The position numbers and the translations under genes are program-made. The notes under the pieces were generated by a model. That model had not been told where the DNA came from and made no database searches. It saw nothing but the letters and a program-made list of their open reading frames with translations. A stretch of DNA of 64,000 nucleotides from AP-15 sp963702685 (GTDB lineage Bacteria; Pseudomonadota; Alphaproteobacteria; ATCC43930; CGMCC-115725), in assembly GCA_963702685.1 (NCBI GenBank), contig CAVPDQ010000004.1, positions 227,124-291,123 of the forward strand, given 5' to 3'. Shown piece after piece: positions 44,970 through 52,387 of the stretch. Each line of letters starts with the position of its first letter. Position 1 is the stretch's first letter.

Positions 44970-45073
44970 TCTTCGAGACAGCCGCTGCGCGGCTTCCTCA
45001 GGATGAGAGATTTCATAATTACATCAAAAGCTTACCTGATGCTGAGGAGCGCCCAGGGGGCGCTCTCGAAGCA
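44970..45073. repeat. Dispersed intergenic repeat with inverted halves
   Basis: CTCTTCGAGACAGCCGCTGC and CTTCCTCAGGATGAG on the left are mirrored by CTGATGCTGAGGAG and GGCGCTCTCGAAG on the right, around an AT-rich centre. This is the wording of a widespread alphaproteobacterial mosaic repeat. It separates the convergent xox and ABC-exporter operons, and nothing else is seen in the 44900-45130 spacer. Confidence 0.6.
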
Positions 45074-45130
45074 CGCACGGTGCCGATGCAGCCGCGATTT
45101 GCCCGCCATCGCCAATTAATTCACATCCTC

Positions 45131-45754
45131 TCAGGGCGAGGGGGCGGCGATCTTTTGCAGGGCGCGCGCCCAGGCGCCGAGGCGGGCGTCGAGCTCGACC
45201 GGGGTCTCGCACGCGTAGCGGATCGTGCGCTGAATCTCGTCGAAATTGCGCGCCGAAAAATCGTGGCGCTGCTGCAGATCGACGCGCTCGGCGGCGGCTG
45301 CACCGGTGGCGCCGGGCGGGATCCTATCGAGCTGGCTGCGCAGCCGGGCGACGAGCGCCGCAAGGTCGCGCTGGCGCCGGCCGATCCCTTTCAGCTCGCC
45401 GATCAGGCCGGCCCTCGTCTGGTTGGTGGCATCGAGGAGCCCGCGAAACAGGAGCGCCAAGCGGTGCGCACGGTCCGTCGTCACCGTTTTGGCAAAGCCG
45501 TCGATCGCCGCGAGCCCCTCCGCGGTCGTGACCCGGCGCGGTGAAATCTGCGCGACGAGGGCGGCGATCTGCGGGTCGTCGTGCCAGTTGCCGGAGGCGT
45601 CGAGCGGCCCGCTCCAATAGCTTGCCGCGGTCAGGTCAGGCACCAGCAGCTGCTCGCAAGGCCAATCGGGATCGGCCGCCCGGCGTGGCGGCGGCGCCGC
45701 AAACGCATTCGCCTGCATCAGCACGATCGCCAGCAGGACCGGGCCGACACGCAT
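45131..45754 (-). CDS. Exported protein in the PQQ-associated ABC operon
   Basis: A 207-residue protein from ATG 45754. A signal peptide (VGPVLLAIVLMQANAFA) precedes DPDWPCEQLLVPDLTAASYW, ARNFDEIQRTIRYACETPVE and a helical middle (RAGLIGELKGIGRRQRDL). Cysteines at WPCEQ and YACE may pair. The gene is last in the ABC-exporter operon and starts in a TGATG overlap with the permease. This family is known only from PQQ-dehydrogenase loci; function unknown. Confidence 0.75.
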   Translation of the reverse strand: MRVGPVLLAIVLMQANAFAAPPPRRAADPDWPCEQLLVPDLTAASYWSGPLDASGNWHDDPQIAALVAQISPRRVTTAEGLAAIDGFAKTVTTDRAHRLALLFRGLLDATNQTRAGLIGELKGIGRRQRDLAALVARLRSQLDRIPPGATGAAAAERVDLQQRHDFSARNFDEIQRTIRYACETPVELDARLGAWARALQKIAAPSP

Positions 45755-46557
45755 CAATCGGCGACCCTGCGCGCCATCAGCCCCTTCGCCGGGTCGTAGC
45801 CGTAGACGGCGAGGGTCAGGAACACTGCGGTTGCCGCCACCAATACCACCGCCGATGTCGGCTCGATCGCGCCGTAAAGGGCGAAGCGAATGAGCTCGAC
45901 CGCGTGGGTGAACGGATTGATTTGGCAGACATACCAGAGCCATAGGCTCGCCTCCTTGACCCGCCACAGCGGGTAGAGCGCCGAAGAGGCGAAAAACATC
46001 GGAAAGATCACAAAGTTCATGACGCTGGCGAAATTTTCGAGCTGCCGGATCGCCGACGACAACAAGAGCCCGAGCGCTCCCAGCATCAGCCCGGCCAGCA
46101 CCAGCGCCGGCAATACCGTAATATAGCCGTACCAAGGCGGGGCAATGTCCCAAAACCGCGCAATTGCCAGAAACCCGTAAGACTGCACGACCGAGACGAT
46201 GACCCCGGCGAGGAGCTTCGCCGTCAATAGAAACCAGCGCGGCAGGGGACTGACCATCAGGATGCGCATGCTCCCCATCTCGCGGTCATAGACCATCGAC
46301 AACGAGCTCAGCATGCCGTTGAACATTATAATCATTGCGAGCAAGCCGGGTACGATATAGACCGAATACGGGATGTAGGTTTGGTAAGGCGGGATGATCG
46401 AGACGCCGAGCACGAATTGGAACCCGGTGGCAAAGATCGCCAGCCACACCAGCGGCCGGACGAGCGCCGAAAAGAAACGCCCGCGCTGGTTCAGAAAGCG
46501 CAGTCCCTCGCGGGTAACGATGCCGGCGAGACAGCGCAGGTAATGGATCGGCCTCAT
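45754..46557 (-). CDS. ABC-2 type transporter permease, PQQ-dehydrogenase-associated
   Basis: A 267-residue permease from ATG 46557 with six membrane helices. It has the ABC-2 pattern FLNQRGRFFSALVRPLVWL, YDREMGSMRILMVSPLPRW and INPFTHAVELIRFALYG. It overlaps the upstream ATPase by four bases, forming a two-gene exporter. In PQQ-dependent alcohol systems this transporter accompanies the YVTN propeller and binding protein encoded upstream. The cargo is unknown. Confidence 0.9.
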   Translation of the reverse strand: MRPIHYLRCLAGIVTREGLRFLNQRGRFFSALVRPLVWLAIFATGFQFVLGVSIIPPYQTYIPYSVYIVPGLLAMIIMFNGMLSSLSMVYDREMGSMRILMVSPLPRWFLLTAKLLAGVIVSVVQSYGFLAIARFWDIAPPWYGYITVLPALVLAGLMLGALGLLLSSAIRQLENFASVMNFVIFPMFFASSALYPLWRVKEASLWLWYVCQINPFTHAVELIRFALYGAIEPTSAVVLVAATAVFLTLAVYGYDPAKGLMARRVAD

Positions 46558-47324
46558 GCCGCGTCCGCCTCTCGCACCAATGCCTCGAAAGCGGCGCGCA
46601 TCATGGCCGGCCGGCTGTCGCCGAGGACCTGTGTGGCCGAGCCGGCGGCGAGCACCTCGCCCTTGTGCAGCACGACCACCTTGGCGCCCTCGCCGACCTC
46701 GTCGATCAGATGCGTCGCCCAAAGGGCGGCGATCCCTTCTTCGCGGCAGAGCCCGCGCACATGGTCGAGCAGAAACTGCCGGCTCTCGATGTCGAGACCG
46801 ACCGTCGGCTCGTCGAGCAACAGGAGGCGCGGCTGATGCAATAAGGCGCGGGCGATCTCGACCCGGCGGCGCTGGCCGCCCGAGAGCCGCCGCACCTTGT
46901 CGCGGAGCCGGTCGGCGAGCCCGACCCGCGGGACTTCGGCCTCGATCCGGACCGTTGCCTGGCGGCGCGACAGGCCCTGCAATGCCGCGTGGTAGTGGAG
47001 GTTCTGCTCAACCGAGAGGTCGAGGTCGAGGGTCGGCTGCTGAAAGACGGCGCCGATCTGACGCAGGCAGTCCGAGGGCCGCGCGCGGATGTCGATGCCG
47101 AACACCCGGATCACCCCCTCGGCCTGCGCGTAAAGGCGGGTGGCGAGCGAGAACAGCGTCGTCTTGCCGGCGCCGTTCAACCCGAGCAATACGGTGAAAT
47201 CGCCGGCGGCGAGCTCGAAGCCGACATCCTTCAACACCCGGCGCGGCCCAAAGCGGTGGCCGAGCCCCTCGACCGAGAAGGCGGGTGGCGGACCGCCGCT
47301 CACGGTCGTGATGCCACGCCCCAT
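46554..47324 (-). CDS. ABC transporter ATP-binding protein, PQQ-dehydrogenase-associated
   Basis: A 256-residue ATPase with Walker A GLNGAGKTTLF, Q-loop VFQQPTLDLDLSV, signature LSGGQRRRVEIARALL and Walker B LLLLDEPTVGLD, then H-loop WATHLID. The DLDLSVEQNLHYHAALQGL wording is characteristic of the PQQ-associated exporter type. Its start lies within the last 25 bases of the YVTN gene upstream. It drives export with the permease next to it. Confidence 0.92.
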   Translation of the reverse strand: MGRGITTVSGGPPPAFSVEGLGHRFGPRRVLKDVGFELAAGDFTVLLGLNGAGKTTLFSLATRLYAQAEGVIRVFGIDIRARPSDCLRQIGAVFQQPTLDLDLSVEQNLHYHAALQGLSRRQATVRIEAEVPRVGLADRLRDKVRRLSGGQRRRVEIARALLHQPRLLLLDEPTVGLDIESRQFLLDHVRGLCREEGIAALWATHLIDEVGEGAKVVVLHKGEVLAAGSATQVLGDSRPAMMRAAFEALVREADAA

Positions 47325-48296
47325 GGCGCCTGGCCGACCGGCACCGATTTGATCACCTCTTGCGCCTTTACGTCGATGACCGAGATGTCGTTGCTGACCC
47401 CGTTTGTCGTGTAGAGCCGGCTCTCGTCCGGGTTGAAGGCGAGGCTCCAGACCCGCTGGCCGACGAGCAGGTAGCGCAGCACCTTATAGGTCTGGGCGTC
47501 GATCACCGCGACGCGGTTCGCCGGCCCAAGTGCGACAAAGGCGAGCTTTTGGTCCTTGGTGATCGCGATCCCGACCGGTTGGATCGCCTCGGTCGGGACA
47601 CCGGGCACGGCAAAGGTGATGCGCTTCACAATCTTGCGCGTCTTGGCATCGATGACGCTGACCGTGCCGCCAACCTCGGCCGAGACCCAAAACTGCGCGC
47701 CGTCCGAAGTCCACACCGCCCGCCGCGGGCGGCTGTCGACCAGGATGTTGGCGACGATCTTGCGCGTCTGGGTATCGATCAGATGCGCCATGTTGGTCGT
47801 CTCGGACGTATTGACCAGATACTTGCCGTCCGGGCTGACGCCCATGCCTTCGGGCTCGACCCCGACCGGGATCTCGGTGATGACCGCGCTGCGGTCGATA
47901 TCGACGACGGTGACGAGGTTGTTGTCCTCGTTGGCGACGTAGAGAATTTTGCCCGATGGGTCGAGCGCGAAAAATTCGGGGTCGGTGCCGCTCGGCAAGG
48001 TGCGGACCACCTGAAGGGTGGCCAGGTCGAGCACCTCGATGTGGTCGCTGTCGCTGGCGCAAATATAGAGCGATTTGTTATCCTTGGAGAGCACGATGCC
48101 GCGCGGCCGCTGGCCCGACCGGGATGGTCTTGACCGCGACGAGCTTTTTGCCGTCGACGATCGTGATCGTGTTGTCCTTCTCGTTCGAGACATAAATCGT
48201 ATCCGCCACCACCGACTTGGCGGCACAGACGAAGACGACAACGATCGCCACGGCGAGCACGCGCAGAGCAAAGCCTCGTAGAACATAGCGGGTCAT
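47300..48296 (-). CDS. YVTN-type beta-propeller protein, PQQ-associated (one frame break)
   Basis: A 331-residue periplasmic propeller after removing one surplus base near 48113 (restoring TIPVGQRPRGIVLSKDN). After a signal peptide (VLAVAIVVVFVCAAKSVVA), seven-blade repeats recur with DTIYVSNEKDNTITIVD, SLYICASDSDHIEVLDL and RLYTTNGVSNDISVIDV. The start at ATG 48296 overlaps the binding-protein stop in ATGA. It is typical of PQQ-alcohol dehydrogenase systems. Its ligand is unknown. Confidence 0.88.
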
Positions 48297-49501
48297 TTCA
48301 TGCGGCATTTGGTTTCCGGCTGGTCGATGCCGAGCGTGTCGAGCTCGGAGAATTGGTGCAGGAAACCATGCTGCGGCGATACCGAAACGAGCGAGCGCGG
48401 GTCGGCGAGCAAGACCGGCTGGCGCAGCTGGCCATCCCAGGAGCGAAAGCTCAACCGCGCACCCTTATAGCCGGCGAGCTCGAAGCTGGAGCCGCGCATA
48501 AACGCGACGATCGCCGTCGGATCGGCCGATTTGGCGCGCGTCGCCGCCTCGCCGATCGCCCGCACCGCCAGCCAGGCGGCGTAATCGCGGTCGGTCATCC
48601 AGCGTTTCGCCAGGCGCAGAAAGCGGTTCTGCAATTGCGTCGCCCCCCATTGCTCAAAGGGCCGCGCCCAACTGGTCGGCACCAGCCCTTGCGTGCCGGC
48701 GACCGGGCGTGGGTCGGTCGTGCGGTAGGAGAGATCGTCGCCGAAATCGTCGGCCTCGTCAGCCACCACCAGCACATCGTAGCCGATCCCCTGCGTAAAG
48801 CGGGCGACCTCGGCCTCGATCGCAAAATGCCCGGTATCGGTGCGCCGCGCGCCGGGAATAAAGGTCCACGGCTTGTCTTCGACGATATGCGCCTGGAATT
48901 TTGCCGCGGCATGACGGATGTCGGCGGCAAATTCTTGGTCGCCATCCGATTTGCCGGCGACAAGCAACAGATTGGTCCAGCGCTTGACGACGAGATATTG
49001 CACCAGCGCATCCGCCAGCATCGCCCGGCTCGGCAGCAGGTGCAGCAGATTGGCGCGGCAATCCTGGGCGCGCAACCGGTCGTCGGGGGCGGCGGTGTTG
49101 AAGATCGTGACGTGCGCCGCCTCGGGCAGGTCGGCGACCTTCAGCAAGGCCGGGGCCGAGAGATCGGTGACGACGAGGCGGATGCCTTTTGCGGCCAGAT
49201 TGCGAAAGGCGGCGGCGACATCGCCGTTCTCGGGCGCCACCGACTCGACGAGATCGAAGGACTGGCCGGTGAACTCTCCGGTCGTGTTGTTGTCGGCGAT
49301 GCCGAGGCGGGCGCCGGCGATCCCCTCGTCCGCCGGCGGCTGGTCGAGATAGGAGAGGGGCCAGCTGCGCTTCTCGGTTTGCGACAGCCAGCCGATCTTG
49401 ATTTTCTGCTGGTCGGCCCATGCCGCAGCCAAGGGCGCCGCGGCCAAGGGTGCCGCGACGAGCAGGGCCAGGATCAGAAGCCGCAGCAGAGCGCCCGTCA
49501 T
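48293..49501 (-). CDS. Periplasmic binding protein of the PQQ-dependent alcohol system
   Basis: A 402-residue type I periplasmic-binding fold protein. After the signal (LRLLILALLVAAPLAAAPLA) it reads KIGWLSQTEKRSWPLSYLD and RLGIADNNTTGEFTGQSFDL, and later LLVAGKSDGDQEFAADI. The family is specific to PQQ-dehydrogenase loci with the same ABC exporter. Because the partner transporter is an exporter, it may sense rather than import. It overlaps the cytochrome c gene upstream by four bases. Confidence 0.88.
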   Translation of the reverse strand: MTGALLRLLILALLVAAPLAAAPLAAAWADQQKIKIGWLSQTEKRSWPLSYLDQPPADEGIAGARLGIADNNTTGEFTGQSFDLVESVAPENGDVAAAFRNLAAKGIRLVVTDLSAPALLKVADLPEAAHVTIFNTAAPDDRLRAQDCRANLLHLLPSRAMLADALVQYLVVKRWTNLLLVAGKSDGDQEFAADIRHAAAKFQAHIVEDKPWTFIPGARRTDTGHFAIEAEVARFTQGIGYDVLVVADEADDFGDDLSYRTTDPRPVAGTQGLVPTSWARPFEQWGATQLQNRFLRLAKRWMTDRDYAAWLAVRAIGEAATRAKSADPTAIVAFMRGSSFELAGYKGARLSFRSWDGQLRQPVLLADPRSLVSVSPQHGFLHQFSELDTLGIDQPETKCRMK

Positions 49502-49875
49502 TTGAGGGTTTCGAGATAGGCGATGACATTGGCGCGGTCGGTCGCGTCTTTCAGCCCGGGGAAGATCATCTTGGTCCCCGGCACTTCCGCATGCGGATCG
49601 GTCAAATAGGTGTTCAACAGCTCCGGCGTCCAGACATGGTCGAATTTTTTCATCGCGTCGGAGTAATTATAATTGGTCAGGCTCGCCGAATGCCGACCGA
49701 CGATGCCGAACAGCGAGGGGCCTACCTTGTTTTTCCCCTTCTCGTTGGTGTGGCAGAGCGCGCATTTCTTGAAGATGACCTTGCCGGCCTCTACATCGGC
49801 GGCGAGGCCGGGAGCGGCGGCGCCAAACATCAGCAGACATGCCGAAACCGAGACACCGAGAGTGACGAGCCGCAT
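49498..49875 (-). CDS. Class I cytochrome c (c2/c550-like)
   Basis: A 125-residue exported monoheme cytochrome. It has a signal (GVSVSACLLMFGAAAPGLA), the heme site CALCHTNEKG and the KVGPSLFGIVGR loop. The axial methionine is in TKMIFPGLKD and the tail is RANVIAYLETLK. It probably shuttles electrons between the quinoprotein system and the terminal oxidase. It heads the operon with the binding protein, propeller and exporter. Confidence 0.93.
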   Translation of the reverse strand: MRLVTLGVSVSACLLMFGAAAPGLAADVEAGKVIFKKCALCHTNEKGKNKVGPSLFGIVGRHSASLTNYNYSDAMKKFDHVWTPELLNTYLTDPHAEVPGTKMIFPGLKDATDRANVIAYLETLK

Positions 49876-50044
49876 ATTTCCTCCCTGAATTCGCCGGCCT
49901 ATTGTGGCTGTGCGGCCGGCTTAAACAAGGGCGCTCTCCGGCCTGCGACTATTGTCCGCGGCACGGGGGCCGTGCGATAACCCAAGCGGCCCCGCGGGCC
50001 GTGCGAAGAGAAGCTCGCGTCAATTTGTGCCGAGGGAGGCGGTC

Positions 50045-51154
50045 GTGGACACTCGCGCTGCAGTTGCTCATAAGGCCGGGGCGCCGCTGACGATCGAAAC
50101 CGTCCAGCTCGACGGCCCCAAGGATGGCGAGGTCCTGGTCGAGATCAAGGCGACCGGCATCTGCCATACCGACGAGTTCACGCTCTCGGGCGGCGACCCC
50201 GAGGGTCTGTTTCCGGCGATCCTCGGCCACGAAGGGGCGGGCATCATCGTCGATGTCGGACGCGGCGTGACCAGCGTCAAAAAGGGCGACCATGTGATCC
50301 CGCTCTACACGCCCGAATGCCGGCAATGCGAATATTGCCTCTCCGGCAAGACCAATCTCTGCGTCGCGATCCGTGCGACCCAGGGCCAGGGGGTCATGCC
50401 CGACGGCACCAGCCGGTTTTCGCTGGGCGGCCAAAAGCTTTTTCATTACATGGGCACCTCGACCTTCTCGAACTACACGGTCTTGCCCGAGATCGCGGTC
50501 GCGAAAATCCGCGAGGACGCGCCCTTCGACAAGGTCTGCTATATCGGCTGCGGCGTCACCACCGGCATCGGTGCCGTGATCAATACCGCCAAGGTCACGC
50601 CCGGCAGCAACGTCGTGATCTTCGGGCTCGGCGGGATCGGGCTCAACGTCGTGCAGGGCTGCCATATGGTCGGCGCCAATATGGTTGTCGGCGTGGACCT
50701 CAACCCGAAGCGGCGCGAGCTCGCCGAAAAATTCGGCATGACCCATTTTGTCAACCCGAAGGAGGTCGAGGGCGACCTCGTCCCCTACCTCGTCAACCTG
50801 ACCAAGGGCGGCGCCGATTTCAGCTTCGAGTGCATCGGCAATGTCCAGGTCATGCGCCAGGCGCTCGAATGCGCGCATCGTGGCTGGGGGATGAGCGTGA
50901 TCATCGGCGTCGCCGGCGCCGGCCAGGAAATTTCGACCCGACCCTTCCAATTGGTCACCGGCCGGGTCTGGAAAGGCACCGCCTTCGGCGGCGCGAAGGG
51001 CCGCACCGACGTGCCGAAAATCGTCGATTGGTACATGGACGGCAAAATCAACATCGACGATTTGATCACCCACAAGCTTGCCCTCGCCGACATCAACAAA
51101 GGCTTCGATTTGATGCACGCCGGCGAGTCGATCAGGAGCGTCGTCGTCTATTGA
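50045..51154 (+). CDS. frmA: S-(hydroxymethyl)glutathione dehydrogenase / class III alcohol dehydrogenase
   Basis: A 369-residue zinc enzyme, exactly the family length, starting at GTG 50045 behind GAGGGAGGCG. The catalytic zinc site is C40, H62 and E63 (ATGICHTDE, GHEGAGIIV). The structural zinc cysteines are C92, C95, C98 and C106. The NAD loop is GLGGIGLNVVQG. It oxidises the formaldehyde-glutathione adduct, so it removes formaldehyde made by the methanol dehydrogenase encoded 8 kb away. Confidence 0.96.
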   Translation: MDTRAAVAHKAGAPLTIETVQLDGPKDGEVLVEIKATGICHTDEFTLSGGDPEGLFPAILGHEGAGIIVDVGRGVTSVKKGDHVIPLYTPECRQCEYCLSGKTNLCVAIRATQGQGVMPDGTSRFSLGGQKLFHYMGTSTFSNYTVLPEIAVAKIREDAPFDKVCYIGCGVTTGIGAVINTAKVTPGSNVVIFGLGGIGLNVVQGCHMVGANMVVGVDLNPKRRELAEKFGMTHFVNPKEVEGDLVPYLVNLTKGGADFSFECIGNVQVMRQALECAHRGWGMSVIIGVAGAGQEISTRPFQLVTGRVWKGTAFGGAKGRTDVPKIVDWYMDGKINIDDLITHKLALADINKGFDLMHAGESIRSVVVY

Positions 51155-51249
51155 CCGCGGCCGCGACAAGGTCGCTGAGCACCGCGTCAGCGCGATGGCT
51201 CTGTTAACGGCGCTTGCTCTGGTCATCGCGACGGGAAGCCGCTAAATTC

Positions 51250-51267
51250 TGACCAGTGTTCTGGTCA
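51250..51267. promoter_or_regulatory. Palindromic operator upstream of the Phd/VapC module
   Basis: TGACCAG (51250-51256) and CTGGTCA (51261-51267) form a perfect seven-base inverted repeat around TGTT, eleven bases before the antitoxin start codon. Placement and symmetry fit the autoregulatory binding site of a Phd-type antitoxin dimer. Confidence 0.65.
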
Positions 51268-51277
51268 CAGGTGCGCC

Positions 51278-51517
51278 ATGGTCACCGTCAGTCTGGTTCA
51301 GGCGAAAGCGCATTTGAGCGAGCTGTTGGACAAGGTAGAGGCCGGTGAAGAAGTGGTTGTGACGCGCCATGGCCGCGCCGTAGCCCGTATTCTCGCCGCC
51401 CTGCATCCGAAGCAGCCACTGCCGCTCGATGATCTCGCCGCGTTTCGCGCCGCCATGCCACCGCTGCGGCGGCCGAGCGCCGATTTGTTGCGCGAGGCAC
51501 GGGATGAAGGACGATAA
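51278..51517 (+). CDS. Phd/YefM-type antitoxin
   Basis: A 79-residue protein. The N-terminal DNA-binding domain reads VSLVQAKAHLSELLDKVEAG and EEVVVTRHGRAVARILA, the Phd/YefM signature. The C-terminal PLDDLAAFRAAMPPLRRPSADLL is the disordered toxin-neutralising tail. It probably represses its own promoter through the palindrome just upstream. The toxin gene begins ten bases after its stop codon. Confidence 0.9.
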   Translation: MVTVSLVQAKAHLSELLDKVEAGEEVVVTRHGRAVARILAALHPKQPLPLDDLAAFRAAMPPLRRPSADLLREARDEGR

Positions 51518-51526
51518 GACTCACGA

Positions 51527-51964
51527 ATGCTCTATTTTGATACGAGCTTCCTGGTGCCGCTGGTTCTTCCGGAAACGACCAGCGACAGGATTGCCGCCTT
51601 TATCCGTAAGCTGAATCTCGATGAGCTCGCTGTCAGCCATTGGACCAGGGTCGAGTTCTCCTCGCTGATCGCGCGTGAAGTTCGTATGGACGGACTCGAT
51701 GCTCGAGCCGCCGCACGAGCCGATGCGCGATTTGAGGTTATGGTGGACAACTCCTTCACTGTACTCCTGCCGATCGCCGACGATTTCAGCTTAGCCAAAC
51801 AATATCTCGGCAGGTTCGAGACCCGATTGCGCGCCGGCGACGCTTTCCATCTGGCAATCGCCAGCAACCATCGCGCCGAAACGATCTACAGCCTCGACAA
51901 GACACTGCTCGACGCCGGGACCAGGTTGGGCCTGCCGGTCAGCATCGGGATAGAAGCGGATTAG
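51527..51964 (+). CDS. vapC: VapC-type PIN-domain toxin
   Basis: A 145-residue PIN ribonuclease-like protein. D5 (MLYFDTSFLVPLVLPE) is the first metal aspartate, WTRVEFSSLIARE carries the second acidic residue, and LRAGDAFHLAIA and YSLDKTLLDAG supply the rest. Toxins of this fold cleave tRNA or rRNA. Here it is paired with a Phd-type instead of a VapB-type antitoxin, a combination also seen elsewhere. Confidence 0.92.
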   Translation: MLYFDTSFLVPLVLPETTSDRIAAFIRKLNLDELAVSHWTRVEFSSLIAREVRMDGLDARAAARADARFEVMVDNSFTVLLPIADDFSLAKQYLGRFETRLRAGDAFHLAIASNHRAETIYSLDKTLLDAGTRLGLPVSIGIEAD

Positions 51965-52387
51965 TCGCAGCATCGACACCTGTTGACTGTCATGTCGCAG
52001 AACAGCGCGGAGGTCGAGGCGTTCCGCCACCGGTGATGATGAGCACTATATCCACGCTGTAACTCTATGAGCGATGAGTGGCGATTATGAGAATCGCCCA
52101 CGCCCAGCCGGATTGGAAGGCGTCAGTTGTGAGAGTTCATTGTCTCATTTCATTTCGGCGCGGATGCCTTCGTAGCGCCTTTACCGACGATCATCTGCTA
52201 CTGACCTATCTCGCTTTGAAGGAGACTCGGCATCGTCATTCGTTCCGGGTAGCGGATGTGACCCAACTACCCGCCATACCGGCGAAGGCCGGTACCCATG
52301 GCAAAGATGGGTCCGGGCCTTCCCCACGGAACTAAGTCCGTGGGCTGAAGGTCCACGGGAAAGTCAAGTCTGGTTCCTGCCACCAGA
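51965..52387. repeat. Intergenic region with two repeat hairpins
   Basis: About 420 bases with no credible gene. TACCGGC/GCCGGTA (52277-52294) and CCCACGGA/TCCGTGGG (52323-52344) form two neighbouring perfect stems. The text between and around them (CCGCCATACCGGCGAAGGCC) is typical of a dispersed alphaproteobacterial repeat. They could also terminate transcripts of the PBP gene on the other strand. Confidence 0.55.

Noticed and set aside
52078..52335. An 85-residue plus-strand frame downstream of vapC
   Set aside because: Its C-terminal half is translated from a dispersed intergenic repeat with hairpins, and the rest has no signature.
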